Source: Lingula anatina (lineage: Eukaryota > Brachiopoda > Lingulata > Lingulida > Lingulidae). From it: a DNA stretch of 64,000 nt. Numbering within the stretch: the first letter of the stretch is position 1; every line of letters begins with the position of its first letter. This document shows, piece after piece, positions 12,338-26,079 of the stretch. The notes beneath the pieces are model-generated. The model had not been told where the DNA came from. It did not search any database and worked only from the letters and a program-made list of their open reading frames with translations. The stretch spans positions 291,593 through 355,592 of the forward strand of contig NW_019775412.1 of assembly GCF_001039355.2 (NCBI RefSeq). Reading direction: 5' to 3'. Made by a program: the position numbers and the translations under genes.

Positions 12338-15300
12338 ATGCATTACGACGATCTTTTAGTGATACTTGGAGAGTTTGGGACCTACCAGAAACGCCAGTAC
12401 CTCCTAATATGTGCCGTGGCGATGGCGGTTGCTACAGTGGTGCTGAGTATTGTATTTTATAGCGCCGTACCGGAACATCACTGCAAGGTACCGGACGCTT
12501 ACGTTGACTACCTGAACCTGAACTATGGCAATGTGACACAGGACGAATTGTTAAACCTCACAATACCGTGGATACAAGACGATGATGGGACACTTCACCG
12601 AAGTAGTTGCAAAATATATGACTACCAGAGCTGGACTGAAAATCTAGACTTTTTTGGAAGTGGTGCTTACTCTGTAAATAATGGTACTAGGGATGATAGA
12701 AATATAACGGTAGGATTGGTGAAGGGAAATATGAGTGAAGTAGCCTGTCCCGAAGGACGAGTTTACAGCCAAGAGGAATTCACGGCAACCATTGTGTCGG
12801 ATGTACGTAAGATACATTTTCAGAGACATGGTGCAGTGTAAAAATGTCATTTTAGTCACTTTCAGATAATTCATGATTGACAGTGCATTTTATTTTGTTT
12901 AAAGCTTTTTGATAAATTTTCTTTTTGGGGGTTTTCTATACTTTACGTCACATTATGGCACAAAGCTTATATGCATGGCAATTTTTCCTCTAGCTTCGTT
13001 TATGTGCTTGCTGTAATTTTTATTTACTTTATATATATAATTATAAAGCTTTAATTTTTTTCAGTTTGACTTGACGTGTGAGAGCAAAGTTATTCTAAGC
13101 ACATGTAAATCGATATTTTTCGTGGGAAAACTTGCCGGTGCCATTCTCTCTGGAATCCTATCTGACAGGTAAACGACACAATTTCTTTTTTCCTTTTATT
13201 TATTTATTTTTCAATTTTTGTAGTGTTGTTTAGAAAAATGTTAAAAACAATTAATCATCTGCAATCCATCAGATATTGTTCCAACAAGAACCTCTTCCTC
13301 CTTTTTCACATTATTTTACCATCATACTTTAGTTCTAAATGATAACCTTGCCAGGTGGAATGCACCTTTTGTGATTAGATCATGACATAGACAAGATTTC
13401 AAGCATTCGTGTTCGTTTCACGTTGGTATCAAAATATGATCTGACATGTAACTGTGTCAAATTCGTTGAAAAATGTTTCTATTCTTTTGATATCTGTTTA
13501 TTTTTCATTAAAGGTTTGGCCGGAGACCCATTTTCTTGATAGCGGTGTGTGTACTAGCCTTACTCGGAACTTTACTTATGTTGTCTCCAAATACCATCAT
13601 CTACACATTGATATATACTTGTATATGGATGATCGAAATACCCGTATTTTTGACGCCCTACACAATAGGTACGCTTTGACAGAGCGGTGCAGTAATGACA
13701 AATGTGACACCTAACTGAGGTTAAGTGCAGTTTAGTACTACCCACATACGAAATTAGATTCAATTACCTAACTGCTTTACACGTTTACGGTAGTATTTGT
13801 CAACTACGAGTATAACAATATATGGAGACATCAGTGTTCACTTTGAAATCAAACTTCACCACGACTCTGTGCGGCGGCTTAAATGTCCGCATGACCACTG
13901 AAGCTGCTGGGAGGGGGGGGGAGGTAATTAACTTTCGTGCACGCTTTAACTGAACGCGATTTAGAGAGAATCCACTCGGAGATAGATCGATCCTGCTTGT
14001 ACGATAGGATTATGGGAATGGTCTCTAGCATGTTTTGGTAGCTAAAGTAGCATATTTTAAGGTGTACCAGGCATTTTGAGCAACAGTGTACTTTCTTAGT
14101 GTGGTTCAAATTTAAGTACAGGGATTTTTAAAAAAAAATATGTTGTTTTTCTAGGAATGGAATTTGTAGGCAAAAGTAAAAGAAGACTGGCAGGGTTCGG
14201 CAACATGGCAGCGTATAGTATAGGATATTGCGTACTCTCCCTGTACGCATATTTTGTGCGGGATTGGAAATACCTGGCGCTGACGATACATTTACCTTTG
14301 TTCCTGTTCTGTCTTTATTATTTGTAAGTGCTGTAATACTGTTGCTCTGTAGAAATAATTCTTTTCAAATTGGTGTTTGTATGAAAAAAGATGCAGGAAA
14401 GGCATGAAGAACGTAGATCATTTAATTGAAATGACTTCATTGGTCCTTTTGATATACTACTGTATTTTGATCACTATTTTGATGCCAATTCAATATAGAA
14501 CCCGCGATTTTTTTTTAATTAGTACAGAACGTGACTCCAAAGACCCGTGCAAAGCTACCATGCGATATACAGTGTTTGTTGACTGTTGACTTTTGAGTGG
14601 GTGGAAATTGTAAAATCAAATTTAAATTCTTGGGAAAAAAGAAAAAGCCTCCCCATTGGTTTTACCTGTTACATGTATGTACCAAGCATCAATGTCATGG
14701 ATATACACCTAATTTCTATTTTTGTTTAAATATTTTTATGTTTCCCTAGTGCTTTCCCGGAATCGGTTCGCTGGCTGTTATCGCACGGTAGAAACCAAGA
14801 AGCAGAGGTTATCATCAACAAAGTGGCCAAAGTGAACAAAGTAGAACTTGAGCAAGGAATCTTGGAGAAATTATTTGAGGAAAAGTCGGAAATGCAGACC
14901 ACACTTCACACGCCAATAGACATGTTTCGGACGTGGGATAGGGCAAAGATCACGTTGAACATCTGCTTTAACTGGTAAGTCTCAGCAAGTACATGTATGA
15001 CGATATCAAAAAATCATGGGCTCTCATGGCTGTTCATCGTGTAAAATACATGTATATAATGGTTATTTCTTAAATATTAACTTAACCTTCATTTGGGTAA
15101 GATTGAGTATAAACAGTACAAAACAAACAAACAAACATAAAGATAAACAAAAAAACAATATTAATTTACTTATATTTAGTTATTATTTTTTTACTCATCA
15201 ACATACACATAGACTTTATAAATCCATCGGTTGCATAAAATGAAAAATAACCTACATCCACCAAATTTTCAAAATCTAATAATGTTTAAAAGGTGCCCTG

Positions 15301-16997
15301 ATTCTTAAATATTACAGGAAATTTGCTTTTAACAGAACGAATGATTCAATTTAAAGCCCTTTAATGGGGGAATTTCGTTCAGCGCAATTATCTACCTTTT
15401 CTCATTATTTTCTTAGGATGGTCAATTCAAATGTGTACTACGGCATTGCCTTAAACACCCAAGGCCTAGGCGGGAATATCTATCTTAACTTTGCCCTACT
15501 AGGACTCGCTGAACTTCCTGCTTTTGTTTTAGCTTTGTTGCTATTGGACAGAATAGGGCGCCGCAAGGTGGCACTGCTGTTCTATAGCGTTGCTGGGATC
15601 GGGTGCATTTTGTCAGGAGTGCTCCCTTCAGGTTTGATTTTCTTATTGGTATTTCGATTCTATTTAACGACGACAAATAAAGAGATATTTCATGAAAGTC
15701 AATGTCTTTAAGCCCATAATACGGACAAGTCTGTTTGAAAAAATTTAACTTACATGGTATTCCAAAATTCATCGTGTATTGTCAAATTGAAGTGAAATTT
15801 GGATTTTTCCAGAATTGTGAGAAATGCCACAGTGACTTCCTCATATTATTTAACTGTCATATTTTAACCAGATATTTTGGTCGAATAATAATATACATTC
15901 CTTTATGTACATGTACCCAGTACCATATTTTTGAACTGGAGTCTCTCTCCTGAATCTTGTTTGTGGTATCTGATTCTCATTCCTCACCAGATCTTGAATG
16001 GCTCAGTATCACCTTTGCAATAATCGGTAAGATCGGTGTGGGAGGCAGTTTTGCTGTCATCTATCTAATTACTGCTGAGATCTACCCCACCGTCATGAGG
16101 TAAGTTGACACAGTGATACCTGTCATCCACGGATTGAAGAAGGGTTATTAAGAATTGGCAAGGGTTAAAATTATAAATTTATCAAATCGAAGTGAACAAG
16201 ACTGCAAAATCATTAAATATATTGCATCAAAGCGACTTTATTGTTAGCATGGTTAAATCAAACACGCTTTAAAACACTGTTAAATATGTGTTAAACTGAA
16301 CTCACCAGTAACTTAAATTGCATCTTTTTTGTAGCACGATATATGATTTATATCTTACGTGAAATCATTCCAGAAACCTCAGTCTCGGGTTCTCCTCGGC
16401 AACGGCACGTGTTGGTGGCGTTCTTGCTCCCCAAGTTCTCTTACTTAGCAGCGTCTGGGGTCCTCTTCCCTTCGTGGTCTTTGGGGCGGTCTCCATCCTC
16501 GCCGGTCTGCTCATCATGTTGGTCCCAGAAACTCTGAACCGACCACTTTGCCAAACCGTGGATGACTTTGACATCAGGATCAGCGGGAGGTAAATTGAAC
16601 AGCTTCAATAAAATTATATGCACGGTGTATTCACGTTTCGACTTTCATAGGAAGTTTATTCGTTTACAAGATGGCATGAAGGTAGCGTCTGTTAAAGCGA
16701 TCCCACCAGGATAGTTCATATTAATGAGGGTGTTTTGTCTATAACTCCAGGATGATGCTTCCATGCATCAAGCATCTATTCAGTAAACATGAGGTTTAGC
16801 AGTGATTTTAAAACATGCAATCTGTCATGTTTCAGAGCATTTAGCCTTCTTGTTTACGTTTAATTTTCAGGACAACTTATAGTGGTGGCGCTTCAAAGGA
16901 AAACGGTGGTGTTTCTGTCACAGGAGAGGGTCTACGAATGTGTGTAGAGGACGAGGAAGGCGCAGAGGAATCGCTCCAGACTGGCGTCCAATCATAA
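12338..16997 (+). CDS. SLC22-family organic solute transporter C (complete, 9 coding exons)
   Basis: Exons: 12338-12802, 13065-13168, 13514-13668, 14155-14323, 14750-14974, 15417-15631, 15991-16099, 16374-16589, 16871-16997 (TAA). Internal exons have exactly the same lengths and phases as gene B. Product 594 residues. Features in order: MHYDDLLVILGEFG start, helix 1, a Cys-containing extracellular loop with sequons NVT, NLT, NGT, NIT and NMS, FDLTCE at the exon 1-2 join, SDRFGRRP, FPESVRWLL near 300, LDRIGRRK near 417, the terminal helices ending PETLNRPLCQ, and a longer, acidic, Gly/Ser-containing cytoplasmic tail of about 42 residues. A poly(A) signal follows the stop by 40 bases. C is very close to D, especially in exon 5. 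Substrate unknown. The family includes OCT/OCTN carriers. Confidence 0.94.
13868..14040. repeat. Single arm of the foldback family, intron 3 of gene C
   Basis: Contains a nine-base G run, GATTTAGAGAGAATCCACTCGGAGATAG-type sequence cut into short blocks shared with 1380-1440, and a GATCGATCCTG motif. Degenerate copy. Confidence 0.5.
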
Positions 16998-17036
16998 TTG
17001 TTATCAAAATGATCGTAACGCGGACCGAAGCAACAA

Positions 17037-17042
17037 AATAAA
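17037..17042 (+). terminator. Poly(A) signal of gene C
   Basis: AATAAA 40 bases after the stop codon of gene C, the first canonical hexamer in the 3' flank. Confidence 0.7.
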
Positions 17043-17889
17043 CCCTTGTAGAGCACAGGAATATCACAGTTGCAGATTCAGTTTATGCGCAATTTAAAAT
17101 GGACGATAATGTGAAATTGAAAAAGCCTGCCTGTATTTGCAGTCTCGCTGTTTCGATTGCCTTTGCTTTGTGCTGTCGTCAGAGATAAATTTCGATTGGT
17201 TTATGGACCAAAAGGCAGTTGCCTCGGACTGTGCTAAAACGGTCTTTATTTGGTCTAGTTCAGAGGATTCTCTTTGTATTTATAGGGTTTAACTGTACGG
17301 TCATTTTGCCCAAATGTTACCCCCCTCTCTTTACAACGAAATAAAAAATCTCCACTAGGCAAGGTAATGAAAATGTTGCAAAAATGCATCGAAAGTCGTA
17401 GAAAGGTCAAGTGTGTGCAATGCAAGCATATTGAAAAATCTGTTTCTTTGGCGACAATGGGCCGATATGATATTTTAATTTCAATTCTTGTATTTTGACT
17501 GAGAGTTCAGATTTTTTCGAAAGCGAGGCAAAAAGCATAAACAACGGACGACCACGTGACAGCATTTACAAATTGGACTTCATAAAGTTATAGCGTAATA
17601 AGCACCGAAAGACTTTTATATTTATCTTTAAAAGCTTCGATTAAATGAATATAAAACTGTAAAATACTGTAGAATTTAGAATATCGTAGAATGAACTTTT
17701 TTGCCTATTGCCTATTACTTTAAGTTGATATTTTGTAAAAATAATAGAGCTCAAACAAGTAATTTTTTATATGGCCTGCGTGACAGGTACTTCTGTAACA
17801 AGCCCCAGTCGTATGGCAACTGGTTGTGCGTATGCAGATACTAAGCACAGATCACGTGTTCTGAGGTGGCACCCGTGATGTAACTTTTC

Positions 17890-18070
17890 TCAGCCGGTTG
17901 CCTTGTTATTGTTCGTGTGCTTCTTTGAACAATATGTTTAAGCTGTGTCGCCTTCTGGAGGATTGTGTTAGCTGTAACATCATCCTCGAGGATGTAATTG
18001 CGCTCAATCTTGTAGGTCTTGTGTATCTGAAAATTGCTGCTCTGTCCATTTTTAACGATAAAGATGTTTG
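17890..18070. repeat. Dispersed repeat, copy 2 (related to 9895-10055)
   Basis: See copy 1: shared TGTGTCGCC, GGATTGTGTTAGCTGTAACA and TCCTCGAGG blocks in the same order and orientation. Diverged; class unknown. Confidence 0.45.
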
Positions 18071-19115
18071 TTTTTAATCTTTACGATAGTAATGAAAACA
18101 TAATTTATTAGATTCAATTTCAATATTGGATTTAAAAGACTAATTTAGGGCTATAGCCGTTTTGATGTACCGGTCACAGGAGCTATTGTAGATATTAATC
18201 TAAAACATCAACCATTTCTCTCGTTTTGTAAAAGAAATTCGGTAATGCTATTAACAACGCCTGTAGAATTTGGCAGCTTTCCACCCAACTGAGAAGTTGC
18301 AAAACAAGTTCGGAGATACATGTACAGCACCATGCGTGCATTCTCAAATAACTAGTCTGTCTTCTAGCAGATTTGTTTAAATATGTGTAACAGGAGCAAA
18401 GGGAAAGGGGAGCCTGTTGGTCAGAATAAATTAAAGTGTTCAAGTAATGTTTAAGGGAGGGACTTGTTCATGCTTCTGATATTTATGCTTTTGACGCCCT
18501 TGAAAACTTGAAAGGAACTAGTATAAATAATCCAAAACAATCTCCTGCGACACAAATACTATGAGAATTATGCCTCAAACCAATCACTATACAAAAGTCT
18601 AACGTTGTCGTCTCTAATGAGTTCACAGGTTGAATCTTTTGGCTGTAGAATAGAATTAACCAAAGGGCGCAAATATTTTTCATTACTGTAAATCAGTTAG
18701 TTAATGGAACGTCACATGGGGTTGATAAATGTCACGTGATAATGAAAAAACCCTTCGTCATCATTTTTATGACAAGATAATGTATATCTTTATTTCTTAA
18801 AAATAAGAAGAAACACTAATTAAAATCACACATCAGAGTATCTACTTAGTTCTGTAGCGCTTAAGCAGGAGGGAATGGGATCGTGGATATGCTAATATAA
18901 ACAATCCAACAGTTAATTCATTTTATATAAGATCGAACAAAAAATTACTGCTTGTCTAGTCATGGATGCGTGTGCGCGTTTGCTTGGATACAAGTAAAAT
19001 CGTGTTAGAGATCCTTGGTTAATGTTCATTAAGTCCCCATAAACACAATCTTTGGTGTACGTCCCTTGAAAAGCTTCCTCACTCTCTCTTTCTCTCTTGA
19101 AATCTTATAGTCCAT

Positions 19116-21103
19116 TCATACTTCTTTCTCTGCGATAGAAACGCCGTCAATTTTCTTTCCAGTGTCGTCATTATGAGTTGTGCTAAATAATTAAAAAGAA
19201 AAACCAAATGCAATGTTGTAGTTACACACATTGTTTTTTGCATATAAACTGCCCTGGAACCCTTTTTCTTAAACAATACCCCAATACCCCTATTACTTAA
19301 ACAAATAACAATCTAGTAAATTGGATGTAAACATTAAATGGGCAAATCAATAAACTAAAGCTGTTCAATTTACCTCCCGCTGATCCAATCGTCAAAGTCC
19401 TCCACGGTTTGGCAAAGTTGTCGGTTCAGAGTTTCTGGTATCAACATGATAAGCAAACCAGCGAGGATGGACGCTGCCCCGAAGATGACGAAGGGAAGCG
19501 GACCCCAGACGCTGCTGAGTAAGAGAATTTGGGGAGCAAATATACCCCCAACACGTGACATTGCCGAGGAAAAGCCAAGACTGAGGTTTCTGGAATAAAA
19601 AAAGCGTCAGGCGATTATTCTTTAGCACGAACTCAAAGGCAGAAGGACATCTTTTAATCATATTACTAGGGCATTAAGGCACTCTATTTGAATATGACAA
19701 CAATTAATGGACAATGCTACAACGCTTAGAACACGGAAGGCTTGTTGTCTCAACATTGTAGCCAAGTGGTTCACTTAAGCTGAAAGTATGTTTTATTAAT
19801 GTAAATTGAATATTTGTCTTGTGTCAAATACGCGCATTGGTTAGATTTAACTACTATTGTCAGGTTTCGCTTTTCATCGTCCATTTTAATTAACTCTGAT
19901 GATTACTGCAGTTCAGTTCCCGGTAGTTGTCATTGCGTTCCCTTACCTCATGACAGTGGGGAAGGTCTCGGCCGTGATGAGGTAGATGACGGCAAAGCTT
20001 GCTCCTATACCCACCTTACCGATTAAGGCAAAGGTAATACTGAGCCATTCAAGATCTAAAGAACACATATATAGATGGGCCAGTGAAAGCAATGCAGTTA
20101 AATGTAATATACTGTATATTATATTCAAGTCTACCATAGGTGTAGAAAGGTTGGTGACCTGTTGGCTGGACTACAGGAAAATTACTGAAAAGAGACTTAT
20201 GAAAAAATCTGGACAAAAGTTGATCCTGAAATAGCCTTGATATTATACACCTGTATGCACGTATTTCATTAATCTTCATTGAAAAAAAGCTTATTCTTAT
20301 ATCTGTAGTCTTCTAATGGCCCTATGTGTCATTTATGACACAGCTACTCGTAAAAATATTGCTTTACCTGCAGGTAGAACTCCAGACACAATGCATCCAC
20401 ACCCAGCAATAGTCAGCAACAGTAGTGACATCTTGCGGCGCCCTATTCTGTCCAATAGCAACAAAGCAAAAGCAAAACCCGGAAGTTCAGCGAGTCCTAG
20501 TAGGGCAAAATTGAGATAGATATTCCCGCCTAGGCCTTGGGTGTTTAAGGCAATGCCGTAGTACACTATTGAATTGACAACCCTAAAAGAAGAGGAAGTT
20601 TCACCAGTTGTGGAAAAATACTGATGAAGATCTTGATTTTCACCAAAATGCTAAATTCGTATTATTGGCTCGGCTCTAAATTTTAGAAAGTTAAATAAAA
20701 CCATACAAAGTCCTCTTTATAAATAATAACAATATTAATGTATACGTAAAGTACTCCTGACAAAAGTTTCCACGTGTTACTGTAAACTGCCCAATCTTAC
20801 CAATTAAAGCTGATGTTCAACGTGATCTTTGCCCTATCCCAAGTCCGAAACATGTCTATTGGCGTGTGAAGTGTGGTCTGCATTTCCGACTTTTCCTCAA
20901 ATAATTTCTCCAAGATTCCCTGCTCAAGTTCTACTTTGTTCACTTTGGCCACTTTGTTGATGATAACTTCTGCTTCTTGGTTTCTACCATGCGCCAAGAG
21001 CCAGCGAACCGATTCCGGGAAAAGACTAAATGGTGCAAAGTAATGAAAAATAAAAACATACAGAAGATACGATCAACACTTCACTCAATAATAATAATAC
21101 TAA

Positions 21104-21134
<31 letters not shown>

Positions 21135-23039
21135 AAGAAAACAAAAGCTAATAAATCAATAAGATGAAAGATAAGTAACTTTATTCTCGATAGACAAAAA
21201 TGGAGACTAAGTTTATTTGAAATTGCATTATATCTAATCTTTTTATATCGTAAGAACAGTTAACAAAACCAAAATGAATTGATTCAATTTTGCAGACCTG
21301 CCAAAGAAAAAAAATCGATTGACTCAAATTAAAATAATTCTGGCACTTACAAGTAATATAGACAGTACAGTAAACCAGGGAGGCTAACCGTCAGGGCAAG
21401 GTTTCGCCAATCCCGCACAAAATATGCGTACAGGGAGAGTACGCAGTATCCCATGCTAAAAGTTGCCATATTGCCAAATCCTGCTAGTTTTCTTTTACTT
21501 TTGCCAACAAATTCCATTCCTAAAGAATCAAAACAAAAGATGAATGAGACAGTTTGGAGGTCTGAAGCGTCCCTGCATATCATTGTTTAAACATAATTTC
21601 GGTATGATCTTAGTCAAAATAAAATGTTCATGTAGTATGGTTGTTCTGAGCTTTGATTTTAATACTATTAACTTGTAAAACATTTAGATAAAGGTTGGTG
21701 ATATTGAGTAAACGCAATACTGAATCATTACCATTCTGAATAGTGAACTAATTCGTTCCTACTAAGATGATCTTCAAATATCATATTTCCTACGTTACGC
21801 ACCTATTGTGTAAGATGTCAAAAATACAGATCCCTCAAAGATCCCTTGAATGCCATAAATGACCGTGTATACGAAGATGTTCGGGGACAACATAACCAAG
21901 GTCCCGGACAAGGTTTGAAGACAGACAGAGAACAGGAAAGTAGGCCTCCTCCCAAACCTGGAAATATATGATTAAATGAACCCCTATTGGATACTAGTTT
22001 CTTTAAGGTAATTCTTGCACGACGCACACCATAATAACATGCTGTGATTGACCTCTCAGAGAACATGATATGTATTGCAGATAACCAATTGTTTTAAACA
22101 CTGTACGTACCAAACTAAACTGTGTCCAGGACTCTGTGACCAAATTTTACCGAACTAAAGAGCACCATTAGCGCTTACCTGTCAGATATGATCCCAGAGA
22201 GAATGGCACCGGCAAGTTTTCCCACGAAGAATATCGACTTGCACGTGCTTAGAAACACTTTATTCTCACATGTTAAGTCAAACTGAAAAGAAAAACATAC
22301 TATACTGTAGTCACTTAAGAAAACACCACTCCAGTAGTAAAAACAGCAATACTTAAACGTCCTTTGGAAATCTCAGAATAAAAATTCATTTAATGTTATA
22401 ACATCCAATTCATATTTTATGTAATAATAAAAAATTAATAAAAGTTTGTGTTGATGCAGTACCGTTTAATTGCAAGAGCTTTAAAATGCTAATCATAACA
22501 CTGAATATTGCACAACGAGGACCGCGTTTTGACGGTGACACCGTCATGGCCATTTTCTTTTTTCCTCTTATACTTACATCAGACACAATGGTTGCTGTGA
22601 ATACCTCTTGGCTGTACACTCGTCCTTCGGGACAGGCTACTTCACTCATATTTCCCTTCACCAATCCTGGAGTTATATTACTTTCATCCTTAGTAGCATT
22701 ATTAACAAAGTGAGCACCACTTCCGACTTCTAGATTTTCAGTCCACTTCTCGTAGTCATATATGTTGCAACTACTTCGGTGAAGTGTCCCATCATCGTCT
22801 TGTATCCACGGTATTGTGAGGTTTAACAATTCGTCCTGTGTCACATTGCCATAGTTCACGTTCAGGTAGTCAACGTAAGCGTCTGGTACCTTGCAGTGAT
22901 GTTCCGGTACGGCGCCGTAGAAAACGATGCTTAACGTCTGCAGGGTAGTCGATATCGTAACCAGGCAAATTAAGAGGTACTGGCGTTTCTGGTAGGCCCC
23001 AAACTCTCCAAGTATCACGAGAAGATCGTCGTAATGCAT
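19116..23039 (-). CDS. SLC22-family organic solute transporter D (complete, 9 coding exons, minus strand)
   Basis: Exons in transcript order: 22578-23039, 22179-22282, 21803-21957, 21351-21519, 20801-21025, 20368-20582, 19947-20055, 19374-19589, 19116-19182 (stop TCA on the plus strand at 19116-19118). Product 573 residues. Same architecture as C: MHYDDLLVILGEFG start, glycosylated loop (NVT, NLT, NAT, NIT, NMS), SDRFGRRP, FPESVRWLL, LDRIGRRK, PETLNRQLCQ, then a 21-residue tail ending AEKEV that is unlike the tail of C. Exon 5 is almost identical to C (about 97 percent by eye) while exon 3 is clearly diverged. D is convergent with C. A 5' UTR intron of about 3 kb is likely, with an acceptor CTCTACGCAG just upstream of the ATG and a candidate first exon at 26080. 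Confidence 0.93.
21105..21139. repeat. (GAA)n microsatellite in intron 4 of gene D
   Basis: About eleven perfect AAG/GAA units, preceded by ATA repeats. Confidence 0.95.
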
Positions 23040-23061
23040 TGTCTTCTGTCACCTAAGCCTG

Positions 23062-26000
23062 CGTAGAGACAACGATGCTGGAAGAGTCAAATAAGTTAAT
23101 ACTAGATGGTGCGGTTAAGGTCATGGACAGTGTATACTATGGCTGAAAACAAACCCATTAATGCAGCTTTCTTATGACTTATGGTCAGGTGTTATGTGAA
23201 TATTTTAACTAAAAAACGCTAAATGTTCTTGGATGAATACACTTTGAGGAAAAAAGCAAAAATAGCCGAAATTATGGGTGAAATAAGGGCAGCTGATGAT
23301 GTCAGAGTGCAGTATTCATTTACTGTCTAAAGAGAAAAGCTTGTTGAATCTTGCAGAAAAGAACATGAGCAGGAAACCCGTATGATTGAAAATGATTAAA
23401 TAATAACAACGTGTGAACCTCTTGAAAGTGCTCTTGAAGGTTTCTCTGGAACATTAATTTTATTCATTTCCCCTTATTATTGCTATTAAAAATAATTATG
23501 TTTTTGAACCAACTGACGGAAAGCCATGACGCTTTTAGTCACCACTAGGCCAACATGTACATGTACAGTTTCTTTCCATTAAGCACGTTCTTGTACGTCT
23601 GAGTAAATGGCTGCTTAGAAGACGTGTAATATGTATATAAACACTTTTAAAATTGCGTATCAGATTTGTTGATATAACCTTAAAATCAGTCAAAACAAGC
23701 ATTACGAAAACATCTACCAAATATCAATAAAACAGTAACAGTAACAAAGCCGAATTGCCACCATATCTTTCTGTTACATAAGATACCCTTAGCTTTCAAA
23801 CATGGACTTTACTATAGAAAGTGTTTAAAATGACCAGGTTTCTTATAAGTGTTTTCGTGCTGTTGTTTAATACCTATACCCAAGAAGTGAGACAAGTGGT
23901 ATTTCGGAGACACCACTTTAACGTCTCTTATCCGGAATCAGCTTATTAATGCAGCAATAAAAGTAATGCATATTTTCACGCTCCACATGTACAAGGGTGA
24001 ACGTAGTTACTGTAACAGGGTCAAAAGGTGAGCATTTCTGTTATGGAAGTGCATACATTTTGTGCAATATTTGCATAACTGTTTAATATCATTTTATTTC
24101 TGTTGGATTAGTTTCTTGGTTTTAGAGTTCTTAAGTGCAAAACAGCGAAAAGAACAGAGCGAGTCAGAATTATGCAAAAAGTGCGCGAAATGTTTGTGCG
24201 TAACTGATGGTTTCGTGGAATGACCTAACAACTATCTCAAAATCCCCCTTCCCCCTCAGCAATGTTGAAAAGCTGCTACCCACTAAGTTCTGAACAGGTT
24301 ACATATATAAGCGCACATGTAGCTCAGTGCAGTGTTAGTAGTGTAGTGTTAAAACTAAACTATCAACCATCGCTATGATCTTTTCAATATTTCCCTTGAC
24401 ATGGACACCAAAGTGGGGAAGTTAATTCAGCACCTAGATCCACGCCATATGCATGTCACACATTTTAGTGACCATCATTTTAAATTCAAGTGTTTTGCAA
24501 ACGATCAGGATATAAATAACAGTGTATCATGTCATTACCTACCATATGGCTTACCTTTGTGTACATATAGTCATAGCAACATATGCATGAAATCGTAGTC
24601 TTAGAGAATTTACTGCCAATAAAAAGAAAAATATCGCGATACGTATGTTCTTTAATCTTTGCAGCAATGTTCTTTGGTCGCCATTTAAGGAATGTAAATG
24701 TAAATACTTTGTTTAAAACAGTATCTAGTTAGAATGGCTAATATTTTTGATTTTTTACAAACAGAAAACGTGTTAAATACATAAGCTCCCTTAGATAAAA
24801 TGATCTAACACTTACGTCATTTGCTCTTTCTAATATGGATAACTCGCTACAGTCTCTCTAAAATAAAGACGAGGATGATTTTCACATCAAACATATACTA
24901 TCATAAGCTACAGGGGGTACCAAAGTATTGTGCCATTTGTATGAATAGTGTTCTTGGTGATGGGTCTTTGCTTAAAAGTTTGCGGTTTATTTTTCTCCTA
25001 ACACGTGGTTAGCTTTCTTCAATGCACTCTGTAAAAGACCTTGGGTCAAGTATTATGAAGGACGTTTTAGTCTATAAGGTGTCCCTCTATATCGTTTCTA
25101 ACCATTTGTGAGTGTAATTTCTGTTTATAGGTTTTGCTTAAAGAAGTATAAATTAATGAAAATTGAAGGCAGTTAACCGCACTAAGTGTGCCAAATGTAT
25201 TTTAGTCGTTGACTTGGCGTTTTTGAAGGGACTACCTTGGTTGCTTGGCAGTATTCACTATGACAGTAACGGTCAAGGTCATAAAGAGGCGGCTGGCCAA
25301 CTTACCACGTTGATAGAAAAAATGTTCAAACCATGTCATATTATCAAGGAATATAAATTTGACGGACACACAAATAATTGCTTTGTGGATAAATTACCTA
25401 AACACCAATCTAAACGACATTTATAATTGTGTTGTATAAAGAGCAGTTAGACAGCCGGTTAGGTAAATAGCGTTTAAACAGTTTAACCGGCGTCAAAGTG
25501 CTACCATGGTGAAGCCATGAAAGATCTCAATACAACAACGCCAAGAGATTGTTTCTATAAATTCTAAAAATGAGGGCACTAGCTCCTTGTACAAATAGCA
25601 GCAGACGAATATACTGTACGTGTGACATATACTACAAATACCACTTAACAGTGCTGACTGTATTCCCGTAATAGTAAAATGAATTGACAAATATGGACCG
25701 CTAAACTATACAAGAACTTTCGGAAATGGAAAATGGACAGGTTACTACTAAAAATTGTGTGCACTTTTTTAAAAGTATAACTCGGAAGCCTTCAACCAAG
25801 ACGTAGAAAAATATATTGAGCTAAATTGCTCTGCCGTTGACCGTTAATGCACATTTAAATGATGTTCATGTTAGACCATATGACTTGAAATGTCTTAGAG
25901 AATTTACTGCCAATAAAAGAAGCCGTTTACATACCATTTGGAAGGATTTATGAATTACCGATATAAAACTATAATAAGTAAAAGCTAGAAATATTAATTT

Positions 26001-26079
26001 ACAACTGTATGAATAAATTGATTAATTTACTTTAAACTCTTTCGATAAAATTCCAAAATACACTGTAGTACTAACTTAC
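23062..26079. other. Probable 5' UTR intron of gene D / intergenic
   Basis: No coding gene can be supported with confidence. A short TATA-ORF-poly(A) unit on the plus strand at 24304-24623 is listed separately. The 25-base block TTAGAGAATTTACTGCCAATAAAA at about 24600 recurs at about 25893. Confidence 0.45.
24304..24623 (+). other. Possible small transcription unit with a 65-residue ORF
   Basis: TATATAA at 24304-24310, an ORF at 24401-24598 (starts MDTKVGKLIQHLD, rich in His and Cys, no signal peptide) and AATAAA at 24618-24623 lie in the right order and spacing for a tiny unspliced gene. An earlier ATG at 24375 gives only a short peptide. I do not recognise the protein. The 3' end block is duplicated at 25893 without the ORF. 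This may be chance. Confidence 0.2.

Larger units (their letters stand above)
16998..19115. other. Convergent intergenic region C-D
   Basis: Holds the 3' UTRs of C (+) and D (-). I see no gene. A repeat at 17890-18070 is related to 9895-10055. Short ORFs here show no family resemblance. Confidence 0.6.
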
